DNA from: Spirosoma sordidisoli
Lineage (GTDB): Bacteria > Bacteroidota > Bacteroidia > Cytophagales > Spirosomataceae
Direction of reading: 5' to 3'
Length of the DNA: 64,000 bases
Assembly (NCBI RefSeq): GCF_004138325.1
Contig: NZ_SBLB01000007.1
Location: forward strand, 29,947-93,946
Every line of letters begins with the position of its first letter. Within the stretch, counting starts at the first letter, position 1. The position numbers and the translations under genes were made by a program. Of this stretch, positions 1-8,180 are shown piece by piece. The notes under the pieces were generated by a model, which had not been told where the DNA came from, made no database searches, and saw only the letters and a program-made list of their open reading frames with translations.

Positions 1-5
1 CGTCT

Positions 6-596
6 CTACGGGGGGCATTGCCAGGCGGCCAGGTCCTGGGGGGTGTCGAGGTCGATGGCGCCCAGGGGAAAGGAGACGATGGCGCAGTCGTCGGTGTGCT
101 GGCGGATCAGTTTTCGGGCGCCAGCATCGCCGGTGAGCTGCTGAAAAACAGGCAGGTAGTGCCTGTCGAACAGGGCCGGTACGCCCAGGTGATCGGCTTC
201 GCCGTACTGGCAGGCCACGATGCCTTTGCCGGTTTCCTGGTGAGTGCTGATGAGTTGCCGCAGCAGGTCGGGCGTAACGTATGGCTGATCAGTCAGCATG
301 ACCAGGAAGGCGTCGATCGGCTGGTCGGCGAGGGCGGTCAGGCCCGTCCGCAACGAAGACCCCATTCCTTCGGTCCAGGCGGCATTGACGACGGTCTGGA
401 CCGGAACGTCTGTCAGCTCAGCCCGGACCAGGTCCGCGTTGGCACCGATCACCACAACGACCGGCGCCGTAGGTACGGATAGGGCCATCGTGGCCATACG
501 CCGAACCAGCGACTGGCCTTCGTACTGTACTAACTGTTTGGGCTGACCCAGCCGGCTCGAACTACCCGCGGCCAGCAGCAGCGTGGCGACTATCAT
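6..596 (-). CDS. MobA/MocA-like molybdenum cofactor nucleotidyltransferase
   Basis: Likely transfers CMP or GMP onto molybdopterin to make the dinucleotide cofactor used by molybdenum hydroxylases. The N-terminus carries the nucleotidyltransferase signature LLLAAGSSSRLGQPKQ (residues 6-21), and an LTDQPY motif near residue 101 supplies the metal-binding Asp. The length, 196 aa, is usual for the NTP_transf_3 family. Its ATG overlaps the TAA of the upstream xdhC-like gene (TAATG), so the two are translationally coupled. The IorA/IorB-type enzyme downstream on the same strand is a plausible client. CMP versus GMP specificity cannot be read from the sequence. Confidence 0.88.
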   Translation of the reverse strand: MIVATLLLAAGSSSRLGQPKQLVQYEGQSLVRRMATMALSVPTAPVVVVIGANADLVRAELTDVPVQTVVNAAWTEGMGSSLRTGLTALADQPIDAFLVMLTDQPYVTPDLLRQLISTHQETGKGIVACQYGEADHLGVPALFDRHYLPVFQQLTGDAGARKLIRQHTDDCAIVSFPLGAIDLDTPQDLAAWQCPP

Positions 597-1726
597 TAGC
601 GGGTGGTAACCGGATTGGCGTTGCCCGACTGGCGCTCGTGAATAGGCCCGCTTTTGTCTTTTAAAAAGCCGCCTGATCGTTTCGTAAAGAAGGCCCGTAC
701 TTCAGCAATAATCGACAGGGCGATCTCGTCGGGTGTTTCGGCGCCGATGTCGAGGCCAATGGGCGCGTGAACCCGCTCCAGCCCGTCGTCGTCGAAGAAC
801 AACCCATCTTTTTCGAACTCGGCCTGCATCTTCTCGAAGCGTTTGCGCGGGCCGAGCATCCCGATATACGGCACATCGGTAGCCAGCAGGGCCTGCAATA
901 CGGCTTTGTCGTAGTTGAAGTTATGCGACATCAGCACGGCTGCGGTACGGTCGGTGATCGCTAGCTGGTCGAGCACGGCTGCGCGGTCGGCGTAGAGTAC
1001 GCAGGTCGCCACCGGAAAGCGTTTGGGCGCCAGATGGGCCACGCAATCGTCGGTGACGGTAACGGCCCAGCCCAGATCGCGGGCCAGCCGGGCTACGGGC
1101 ACCACGTCGTAGCCCGCGCCGAAAATGACCAGCTCGATACCGGGGTCGATGCGCTCGATAAACACCTGAACGGCGCCCGAACCTGTTTCGGCCACCCGGG
1201 TCAGCGGTTTCCCGATGGTGAGAACCTCGTGCATATCATCGACCAGCCAGTCGGGAGCGGTGTTTTCCTGCGCGGTCAGCACAAAGCGGGCGCCGGGTGC
1301 CAGATCCGGCGTTTCGCTGCTGAGTACGGTAGCCAGCGCCCGTACGTCGCGTTTCTGAACAAACTCATGCAGCATCGCCACCGGGTGGTTCGGATCGGCC
1401 GGGTCGATGGGTTCGATCAGGACATCGATGATGCCGTTGCAGCCCAGACCAACGCCGAAGCTGTTGGCGCCATCGTCCATCGTATCGTAGGTAACCACCA
1501 TCGGTTGCCGATCTATCATCACCTGCCGGGCTTTGCGGAGAGCGTCGCCTTCCAGGCAACCCCCGCTAATGGCTCCTTCCCAGCGTCCGTCGTCGGTAAT
1601 GAGCATACGGGCGCCCGGCCGGCGGTAAGAGGATCCTTCGACCCACACCACCGTCGCCAGCGCGGCTTTGCGCTCCGAAAAGTTGATCTGGTTGAAGACG
1701 TCGACAATGCGGGTTATCTCTTTCAT
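596..1726 (-). CDS. XdhC/CoxI family molybdenum-enzyme maturation protein
   Basis: XdhC proteins bind molybdenum cofactor, help sulfurate it and insert it into xanthine-dehydrogenase-type enzymes. The N-terminal XdhC_CoxI domain shows VEGSSYRRPGARML (residues 29-42) and SGGCLEGD (54-61). The C-terminal Rossmann-like domain begins at VIFGAGYD (200-207) and contains the conserved LMSHNFNYD and GMLGPRKR motifs. The full length of 376 aa matches the family. It overlaps the MobA-like gene by one base and forms an operon with it. The start at 1726 (MKEITR) is the only sensible one, because upstream codons fall in the divergent promoter region. Confidence 0.9.
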   Translation of the reverse strand: MKEITRIVDVFNQINFSERKAALATVVWVEGSSYRRPGARMLITDDGRWEGAISGGCLEGDALRKARQVMIDRQPMVVTYDTMDDGANSFGVGLGCNGIIDVLIEPIDPADPNHPVAMLHEFVQKRDVRALATVLSSETPDLAPGARFVLTAQENTAPDWLVDDMHEVLTIGKPLTRVAETGSGAVQVFIERIDPGIELVIFGAGYDVVPVARLARDLGWAVTVTDDCVAHLAPKRFPVATCVLYADRAAVLDQLAITDRTAAVLMSHNFNYDKAVLQALLATDVPYIGMLGPRKRFEKMQAEFEKDGLFFDDDGLERVHAPIGLDIGAETPDEIALSIIAEVRAFFTKRSGGFLKDKSGPIHERQSGNANPVTTR

Positions 1727-1850
1727 AAATGCCTTGAATTTGTATCATAAACAACCGCAAACGGACGGTGGTGTTTATGATAACGATGGATGGGTACTAT
1801 ATTACCTGACCATTAAAAACAGATCAATCAACCGTAAACTCCAGACTGAT

Positions 1851-2510
1851 ATGCCTGTTAAACTTTGCGTAATCGTTGGTGCCGGACCCGGTATTGCGCT
1901 GGCCGTAGCCAACCGCTTTGGCCGCGAGGGTTATTCATTTGCCCTGATTGCCCGGCGGCAGGAAGCCCTGAACAGCTACGTAGCTGAGCTGGCAGCTGCG
2001 GGCATCAGCGCGCAGGGCTATACCGCCGACATTGCCGACTTCGACGCCCTGGCCGCTACCCTGACCCGCATTCAGCAAACCCAGGGCGACGCTGACCTGC
2101 TTCTCTACAACGCGTCGGAGTTCCTGTCTGGTACGCCAACCACCTACGAGCCGGAGTCGTTCATGCACAGCCAGCGAATCTGCTTCGGTGGCCTGGTTGT
2201 AGCGGTGCAGGCCCTTGTGCCGCAGATGGAGCGCCGGGGCGGGGGCACGATCCTGACCACGGGGGGCGGTTCGGCTTTCAACCCAACGGCCGCGTCGACG
2301 GCGCTGTCGGTGGGTAAGGCAGGCCTGCGTAACCTGACGCTGGGCCTGGCCGACGAGCTGGCCCAGCGTCCGATTCGGGTGGCAACCCTAACCGTAAACG
2401 GTGCGGTACAGCCCGGCACCCACTTCGACCCGGTTCGGATTGCGGAGGTGTTCTGGGAACTGGCTCAGCAGCCCGTTGCCACCGGCGAACGCGAACGAAT
2501 GTACCAGTAG
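1851..2510 (+). CDS. Atypical short-chain dehydrogenase/reductase
   Basis: A Rossmann-fold SDR-like protein of 219 aa with the glycine-rich motif VGAGPGIALAVANRFGREG near residues 7-25. The usual catalytic YxxxK is not intact: the segment STALSVGKAGLRN keeps the Lys and the following helix but has Leu where Tyr is expected. It may therefore be a non-classical SDR. The reading frame extends upstream to 1668, but the first residues of that extension lie antisense to the xdhC-like gene. MPVKLCVIVGAG at 1851 is the natural start. It converges on the IorB-type gene with no spacing, its stop abutting the other stop. Confidence 0.8.
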   Translation: MPVKLCVIVGAGPGIALAVANRFGREGYSFALIARRQEALNSYVAELAAAGISAQGYTADIADFDALAATLTRIQQTQGDADLLLYNASEFLSGTPTTYEPESFMHSQRICFGGLVVAVQALVPQMERRGGGTILTTGGGSAFNPTAASTALSVGKAGLRNLTLGLADELAQRPIRVATLTVNGAVQPGTHFDPVRIAEVFWELAQQPVATGERERMYQ

Positions 2511-4691
2511 CTAGACCGCGGCCAGATCGAACGGGAGCCGCCGAATCCGCTTGCCGGTAGCGGCAAAGACCGCGTTGGCCAGAGCCGGTGCCAGCGGGGG
2601 CAGGCCTGGCTCGCCAACCCCTTTGATGGTTGGGCCACCGTCGGCAAGGATATGCACCTCAACGGCAGGCATCTCGTTGATTCGCAGCATGCGGTTGGTG
2701 TTGAAGTTGGTTTGTACGGCCTGGCCGTGGGCAAAGGTAATGCCGTCTTTCGTAGCCGCCGTGAGCGCCATCGCTACCGAGCCTTCGATCTGCGCTTTCA
2801 CGGCGTCGGGGTTGACAACCGTACCCAGATCGATGACACAGTACACTTTCTCGACCTTTACCGAGCCGTCGGTCTGTTTCGAGACTTCAACGACCTGCCC
2901 GGCCAGCCCGGCAAAGAACTCCCACTGCGCTACGCCCCGGCCCCAGCCCGCCGGCAGGGGTTTGTCCCAGCCCGATACCTCGCGGAGTTTGGTCAGCACG
3001 CGTTTGGTGTCGGAGTCTTTGGTGAGCATCGACAGCCGGTACGCCATGGGGTCCTGACCCGCTTTGTGGGCCATTTCGTCGAGGAAACACTCGTGCGAAA
3101 ACGCCAGCGTCGAACTCGTCACCGACCGCCAGTAGGTCAGCGGAATCTGAATGTCGGCATGTACGTAGCGGGTGTTCAGGTTCGGAATTTCGTATTTCTG
3201 ATCGCCGGTGCCTTCGAGCATGGTGCCGTCGGGCTTGGTCTTGTCGTACTTCGCGTCCATCGTGGCGTCGATGGACGGCGAAATGACCTTATGCTGCAGG
3301 GCTATGGCTTTCCCGTCGGCCGAGAGGCCCGCGCGCAGGGCCGAGAACGTCATGGGGCGGAAGGGGCCCTGGGTGGTGTCGTCTTCGCGGGTCCAGACCA
3401 GCTTTACGGGTTTGCCGGTGGCTTTGGAGAGCAGAGCCGCTTCGGTGGCGTAATCCTGCGTCAGCCGCCGGCCAAAGCCTCCGCCGTTGAACAGTACATG
3501 AACCGTAATATTCTCTTTGGGTAAGTTCAGCACCCGCGCCAGTTCATCCTTGACCAGATCGGGCCCCTGGGCCGATACCCAGACTTCTACCTTATCCTGG
3601 GGTTGCCAGTGGGCCAGTGCGTTCATAGGCTCCATGGTCGAGTGGCTGACGATGGGCGTCTCGTAGAAGGCTTCGAGTTTGGTGGGGGCTTCGGCAAAGG
3701 TTTTGTCGAAGTCGCCTACGTTATGGCCCGTGATGCCGTCTGCCTGAGCCAGATCGCGCAGTTTTTTTTCGTAATCGACGGAGTTAAACTGATCGAGTTC
3801 TTTGGTATCCCACTGCACCCGGAGCGCCTTCCGGCCCTTCAGGGCGGCCCAGTACGAGTCGGCTATGACGGCCACGCCCTCGTAGCGGTTCTTGTTCAGC
3901 ACCCGCTCTACCCGAACAACGTTCAGCACGCCTTTTTGCCGGGTAGCCTGGCTGGCATCGTAGCTGATCAGCTTGCCGCCAATGACCGGGCATCGCTCAA
4001 CCGACGCGTAGACCATGCCCTTCACGCTGGCGTCGATCCCGAACTGGGCTTTGCCGGTTACCTTGAGCGGTATGTCGGGCCGGGGCATCGGTTTGCCCAG
4101 CATCCTGAAGGTAGAGGGGTCTTTCAGCGTCGGCTCTTTCGGCACGGGCAGTTTAGCGGCTGTTTCGGCCAGCTGACCATAGGTGAGTTTACGGCCGGTC
4201 GGTTTGTGGGTCACCACGGCCCGGTCGGCTTCGCACTCGTCAACAGAAACATTCCATTGCTGGCTGGCGGCCTGCCGGAGCATCTCGCGGGCCGACGCGC
4301 CTACCTGCCGCAGGGCTTTGTACTGGCCCCGCACCGAGTAGCTGCCGCCCGCCGTTTGCGGGCCGTACTGGGGGGCGCCGTTGGTTTGACGGATCGTAAC
4401 CTGGTCGAGCGAAACGCCCAGCTCTTCGGCCATCAGCGCTGGCAGCGACTGGTAGGTGCCCTGACCGATTTCGGGGACGGGGTTCAGCAGCGTGATTCGG
4501 CCCGACGGCTCGATCTGGATATAAGGTGTCAGCCCAAATGAGGGGGCCGGTGCTGCGCCCGGTACGGTACTCAGGTTCTGAACGGCCGCTTCGGTAGACG
4601 ACAGACCCAGCGCAAAAGCCGCACCGGTGAGGCTGGCGGCTTTCAGGAAATGCCGGCGGTCGAGGGTGGGTTGGGTAGGTTTCTGGCTCAT
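2511..4691 (-). CDS. Xanthine dehydrogenase/isoquinoline 1-oxidoreductase family, molybdopterin subunit (IorB type)
   Basis: Large molybdenum-cofactor subunit of a two-component periplasmic hydroxylase or aldehyde dehydrogenase, 726 aa. The N-terminus has a twin-arginine signal ([18 protein letters not shown], residues 13-30), predicting Tat export of the folded enzyme. The internal motif [16 protein letters not shown] and the C-terminal [17 protein letters not shown], with the family's catalytic Glu, mark the two molybdopterin-binding domains. The ATG overlaps the end of the 2Fe-2S subunit gene by 4 bp, so the subunits are coupled. The substrate is unknown. Isoquinoline, aldehydes or aromatic heterocycles are known for relatives. 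Confidence 0.9.
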   Translation of the reverse strand: MSQKPTQPTLDRRHFLKAASLTGAAFALGLSSTEAAVQNLSTVPGAAPAPSFGLTPYIQIEPSGRITLLNPVPEIGQGTYQSLPALMAEELGVSLDQVTIRQTNGAPQYGPQTAGGSYSVRGQYKALRQVGASAREMLRQAASQQWNVSVDECEADRAVVTHKPTGRKLTYGQLAETAAKLPVPKEPTLKDPSTFRMLGKPMPRPDIPLKVTGKAQFGIDASVKGMVYASVERCPVIGGKLISYDASQATRQKGVLNVVRVERVLNKNRYEGVAVIADSYWAALKGRKALRVQWDTKELDQFNSVDYEKKLRDLAQADGITGHNVGDFDKTFAEAPTKLEAFYETPIVSHSTMEPMNALAHWQPQDKVEVWVSAQGPDLVKDELARVLNLPKENITVHVLFNGGGFGRRLTQDYATEAALLSKATGKPVKLVWTREDDTTQGPFRPMTFSALRAGLSADGKAIALQHKVISPSIDATMDAKYDKTKPDGTMLEGTGDQKYEIPNLNTRYVHADIQIPLTYWRSVTSSTLAFSHECFLDEMAHKAGQDPMAYRLSMLTKDSDTKRVLTKLREVSGWDKPLPAGWGRGVAQWEFFAGLAGQVVEVSKQTDGSVKVEKVYCVIDLGTVVNPDAVKAQIEGSVAMALTAATKDGITFAHGQAVQTNFNTNRMLRINEMPAVEVHILADGGPTIKGVGEPGLPPLAPALANAVFAATGKRIRRLPFDLAAV

Positions 4692-5194
4692 CGCTTACCG
4701 AGTTTAGGCGTTGACTTCAGGGACTTGGGCGCACCGCTCAGGTCGGCCGATGCGGTATGAATGGCGGCCCGGATGCGGGTATAGGTGCCACAGCGGCAGA
4801 TGTTGCCCTGCATGGCCGCGTCGATGTCCTCGTCGGTGGGTTTGGGATTCTGTTTGAGCAGCGCCACCGCACTCATGATCTGGCCCGACTGGCAGTAGCC
4901 GCACTGGGGTACCTGGTGGGCTACCCAGGCTTTCTGAACGGGGTGGTCGCCGTTTTTGGCGATGCCTTCGATGGTGGTTATCTTCTGTCCCGCCACGGCC
5001 GATACCGGAACGCTGCACGAGCGGGTAGGGGTGCCGTTGAGGTGAACCGTACAGGCACCGCACTGGGCAATGCCACACCCAAACTTGGTGCCGGTCAGGC
5101 CAACTACATCGCGGATGGCCCAGAGCAGCGGCATATCGGGGTTCACGTCGAGCGTGTGGGGTTGATTATTGATGGTAAGTTTTAAGGTAGCCAT
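4688..5194 (-). CDS. 2Fe-2S iron-sulfur subunit of molybdenum hydroxylase (IorA type)
   Basis: Small electron-transfer subunit of 168 aa. The plant-type ferredoxin cluster ligands are in [14 protein letters not shown] and PTRSC. The second, alpha-helical cluster domain shows [10 protein letters not shown] and [19 protein letters not shown] at 5194 is chosen as start, since the 14 codons in front of it have no family likeness. It overlaps the molybdopterin subunit gene by 4 bp. It passes electrons from the molybdenum site. No FAD subunit is nearby, as is usual for the IorAB type, which donates to a cytochrome or another acceptor. Confidence 0.92.
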   Translation of the reverse strand: MATLKLTINNQPHTLDVNPDMPLLWAIRDVVGLTGTKFGCGIAQCGACTVHLNGTPTRSCSVPVSAVAGQKITTIEGIAKNGDHPVQKAWVAHQVPQCGYCQSGQIMSAVALLKQNPKPTDEDIDAAMQGNICRCGTYTRIRAAIHTASADLSGAPKSLKSTPKLGKR

Positions 5195-5292
5195 GGTGAT
5201 AAGGGCGTTAGCGTAGCGAAAGTTAGCGAGATTCAACGAAAATTTACGGACACAAAGCCCGTACTTTCGGCCTCTCTATCCGTTATCGGTTT

Positions 5293-5793
5293 ATGCCCAA
5301 GATGAACTACTGCCCGCAGTGTGCCAGCCCGCTCGTGAAAGGGGAGGCCAGCGGGCGCGAACGCCTGATCTGCTCCAAACCCTGTGGCTACATTTATTAC
5401 GATAATCCGCTGCCCGTCGTGGGTGCCATTGTCGAGTATGATAACGACACGGTGGTGCTGACGCAGAACATTGGCTGGCCCGCCGAGTGGTTCGGCATCG
5501 TAACGGGCTTTCTGGAGCGGGACGAAGCCCCCGCCGAAGCCATCCTGCGCGAGATCGAAGAAGAGATTGGCCTGACCGACGCCCGTATTGTGGAGTTTCT
5601 GGGGATCTACCCCTTCTTTCAGCGCAACGAAATTATTTTCACCTATCACGTTCGGGCTACCGGTACCATCCGCATGGACGAAACCGAACTGCAAGCCATT
5701 AAGCTGGTGCCCATCAACGAGCTGAAACCCTGGCCCTTCGGTACCGGACCTGCCGTAAAGGAGTGGCTGGCTAAGCGCGGTATTGTTCGCTGA
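5293..5793 (+). CDS. NUDIX hydrolase with N-terminal zinc ribbon
   Basis: Hydrolyses a nucleoside-diphosphate-linked substrate. The NUDIX box is GFLERDEAPAEAILREIEEE followed by IGL, matching Gx5Ex7REUxEExGU. The N-terminal CPQCASPL...CSKPCG pattern is a four-cysteine zinc ribbon, as in NADH pyrophosphatase NudC, but at 166 aa the protein lacks NudC's extra N-terminal domain. MPKMNYC at 5293 is used as start, and MNYC three codons later is possible. It is divergent from the IorAB operon and is followed by an NTF2-like gene with its own promoter candidate. Confidence 0.87.
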   Translation: MPKMNYCPQCASPLVKGEASGRERLICSKPCGYIYYDNPLPVVGAIVEYDNDTVVLTQNIGWPAEWFGIVTGFLERDEAPAEAILREIEEEIGLTDARIVEFLGIYPFFQRNEIIFTYHVRATGTIRMDETELQAIKLVPINELKPWPFGTGPAVKEWLAKRGIVR

Positions 5794-5807
5794 GCCACGC
5801 GGCTCCC

Positions 5808-5815
5808 TATCTTTG
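5808..5815 (+). promoter_or_regulatory. Bacteroidota -7 promoter element
   Basis: TATCTTTG is an exact match to the Bacteroidota -7 consensus TAnnTTTG. It lies 20 bp before the start codon of the NTF2-like gene. A TTG at 5783-5785 stands 22 bp upstream and could serve as the -33 element. Assignment is by consensus only. Confidence 0.5.
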
Positions 5816-5834
5816 CGGCTCAACGTCAGAAACT

Positions 5835-6242
5835 ATGACCGCCAACGAGACCGTTACTGCCTACTACGACGCGTTTAACCGGAAAGACTGGACCGCCATG
5901 CTGAACCTGCTGCATCCCGACGTGCGCCACGATGCCAACCAGGGCTCAACCCATGTCGGAAAGGCGCTGTTCGAGCAGTTTTTGCAGCATATGGATGAAT
6001 GCTACGATGAAAGGCTGACCGACATCGTCGTAATGACCGAGCCTACCGGGCGCCGGGCTGCCTGCGAATTTGTTGTCAACGGCGTTTACAAAAAAACCGA
6101 CGGCGATCTGCCGGCTGCTACCGGGCAAACCTACGTGCTGCCGGCCGGGGCCTTTCTGGAACTTACCGACGGACTCATCAGCCGCGTAACGACCTATTAC
6201 AACCTGCCCCTCTGGGAGTCGCTGGTGTTGGGTAAAAACTAG
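5835..6242 (+). CDS. NTF2-like/SnoaL-like family protein
   Basis: A 135-aa cone-fold protein of the ketosteroid isomerase/SnoaL type. The N-terminal helix pattern YYDAFNRKDWTAMLNLLHPD and the later GAFLELTDGLISRVTTYYN strand pair are typical. Family members bind or isomerise small hydrophobic molecules or have no known reaction, and no specific substrate can be read here. The gene ends 5 bp before a GNAT gene, so the two are likely co-transcribed from the TATCTTTG promoter candidate just upstream. Confidence 0.78.
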   Translation: MTANETVTAYYDAFNRKDWTAMLNLLHPDVRHDANQGSTHVGKALFEQFLQHMDECYDERLTDIVVMTEPTGRRAACEFVVNGVYKKTDGDLPAATGQTYVLPAGAFLELTDGLISRVTTYYNLPLWESLVLGKN

Positions 6243-6247
6243 GCCCC

Positions 6248-6847
6248 ATGCCCGCTACGCTCACCTTCAGCCGGATCTACGGCCCCGCCATCCGCACCGT
6301 CCTGACCGAACTGGCCAATTTGCGGATTACCGTATTCCGCGATTTCCCGTACCTCTACGAAGGCACTCCCGACTACGAGAAGAAGTACCTCGAGACCTAC
6401 ATGCAGAGTCAGCGCTCGCTGCTGTTTGCGGCCTATGCCGACGACCGGATGGTAGGCGCTACCACCGCCCTGCCGCTGACCGACGAGACCGACGAGGTAC
6501 AGGCCCCCTTTCGGCAGGCCGGCTACGCTCTCGATGAGGTGTTTTACTTTGGCGAGAGTATTCTGTTGCCCGACTTCCGGGGGCGGGGGCTGGGGCATCG
6601 GTTCTTCGACGAGCGCGAAGCCCACGCCCGGCGGTTCGGTACCTACCGGCTCACCTGCTTCTGCGCCGTTGAGCGGCCGTCTGACCACCCCCTGCGTCCG
6701 GCCGGTTACCAGCCTCTCGATGCATTCTGGACCAAACGGGGCTATCAGCGCGACCCCGCCTTACGCAGCGTTTTTCACTGGCCCGACCTGGACGAAACCG
6801 AGTCGACGTCCAAGCCGATGGTCTACTGGACCCGGCCGCTGTGCTAA
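6248..6847 (+). CDS. GNAT family N-acetyltransferase
   Basis: A 199-aa acetyltransferase-like protein. The acetyl-CoA pyrophosphate-binding motif is visible as LLPDFRGRGLGHRFFDERE near residue 110, and the C-terminal part has the usual GYQ and W-rich strands. The acceptor is unknown. It starts 5 bp after the NTF2-like gene and probably shares its transcript. A short stretch of about 58 bp then separates it from the next oxidoreductase gene. Confidence 0.8.
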   Translation: MPATLTFSRIYGPAIRTVLTELANLRITVFRDFPYLYEGTPDYEKKYLETYMQSQRSLLFAAYADDRMVGATTALPLTDETDEVQAPFRQAGYALDEVFYFGESILLPDFRGRGLGHRFFDEREAHARRFGTYRLTCFCAVERPSDHPLRPAGYQPLDAFWTKRGYQRDPALRSVFHWPDLDETESTSKPMVYWTRPLC

Positions 6848-6905
6848 GGTTTTCTAACACAATGGGCGGCTGGCGGTTGTTTCTTACGGATACAACCCAT
6901 ACGCT

Positions 6906-8063
6906 ATGAATACAACCGCACCGGCAAACGCTGCATCGACTGATCGTGAATTAGGTATTGGTGTCATCGGCATGGGCGGCTTCGGGCTGTTTGCCGTTCA
7001 GCAGTTTCTGCAAACCCCCAACACCCGGCTGGTGGCTATTGCCGGATCGAGCCGCGACGAAGCCCACCGCACGGCCCGCCGGTTTGGTGCCGATATGCTC
7101 GACAGCCTCGACGCGCTGGTCAACCACCCCGATGTCGACGTGGTGTATATCGCTACCCCGCCGTTCATGCATTACGAACAGGCAATGCTGGCCATCAACG
7201 CCGGGAAGCACGTCATCTGCGAGAAACCCCTGGCCATGAATCCCGAAGAAGGCCGGGCCATGATCGAAGCCGCCCGGCAAAAGGGCGTGCTGATGGTGAC
7301 AAACCTGATGCAGCGCTACAACCCGATGTATGCCCGCATCAAACACTTGATCGATAAAAACCTGCTCGGCGATTTCCTGCACGGCTATTTCGAAAACTAC
7401 GCCGGCGACGAAGGCCTCGCGCCCGAGCACTGGTTCTGGGACCGCAGCAAGTCGGGCGGTATTTTTATTGAACATGGTGTTCATTTCTTCGATCTGTTTG
7501 CGGGCTGGCTCGGTAAAGGCACCGTTGTGGCATCGCAGGTGATCAAACGGCCCGGCCTCTCCGACCTCGAAGACCAGGTACAGGCTACCGTTCAGTACGG
7601 CGACGATACGACCGGCCGGAAACTGGTCAATTTCTACCACGGCTTTACGCAGACCGGGCGCATGGACCGGCAGGAGATGCGGCTGCTGTTTGAGCGGGGC
7701 GATATTACCCTGCACGAATGGGTGCCGACCCGGATGGTGCTGCGGGCGGTTGTCGACGAAGAAACCAGCCGCGAGCTGATGACGCTGTTTCCGGGGGCGC
7801 AGCTGAACGTAACGGCCAATATTTCGGGCAAGGACAAACCCCTGCGCGGCCGGTTCAAAACGTTCGATGCGTATCAGCAGGTAGAAATCCGATTCGGTTT
7901 CGAGCAGGAAAAACAGCACCTGTACTCCGAACTGCTCCGGCTCATGTTCCGCGATCAGGTCAGCGGCATCAAATACCCCGATACGCACCGCATCATCTCG
8001 GAAGAGAATGGCCTGGAGTCGCTCGAAACGGCCGCGCAGGCCGATCGGCTGGCGCGTCAATAA
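6906..8063 (+). CDS. Gfo/Idh/MocA family NAD(P)-dependent oxidoreductase
   Basis: A 385-aa dehydrogenase, probably acting on a sugar or sugar-like alcohol. The N-terminal Rossmann fold carries IGVIGMGGFGLFAVQQF (about residues 17-33) with the nucleotide-binding Gly residues. The family's EKP motif is in HVICEKPLAMNPEEG near residue 100. The C-terminal domain contains HGVHFFDLFAGW, with the conserved His. It precedes the NagB/PIG-L fusion by about 120 bp, in keeping with amino sugar use, but the substrate is inference. Confidence 0.88.
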   Translation: MNTTAPANAASTDRELGIGVIGMGGFGLFAVQQFLQTPNTRLVAIAGSSRDEAHRTARRFGADMLDSLDALVNHPDVDVVYIATPPFMHYEQAMLAINAGKHVICEKPLAMNPEEGRAMIEAARQKGVLMVTNLMQRYNPMYARIKHLIDKNLLGDFLHGYFENYAGDEGLAPEHWFWDRSKSGGIFIEHGVHFFDLFAGWLGKGTVVASQVIKRPGLSDLEDQVQATVQYGDDTTGRKLVNFYHGFTQTGRMDRQEMRLLFERGDITLHEWVPTRMVLRAVVDEETSRELMTLFPGAQLNVTANISGKDKPLRGRFKTFDAYQQVEIRFGFEQEKQHLYSELLRLMFRDQVSGIKYPDTHRIISEENGLESLETAAQADRLARQ

Positions 8064-8180
8064 TTAGCTCGCGGCTAAGGGGCTAGTATTTGTAAAAAAT
8101 TTAAAAATATTCGGTTCTCTCAAAAAACTACTCAAATTTTTTTGACCTTTGTGCTGTCTTACTAACCCTCCGCGCAGCGC

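Noticed and set aside
6951-8060. Long minus-strand open frame opposite the Gfo/Idh/MocA gene
   Set aside because: It is the antisense shadow common in GC-rich DNA. The plus strand has clear family motifs and the minus translation has none.
8143-8152. TGACCTTTG as a promoter before nagB
   Set aside because: It departs from TAnnTTTG at the first two bases and no proper -33 element is present, so it is not listed.
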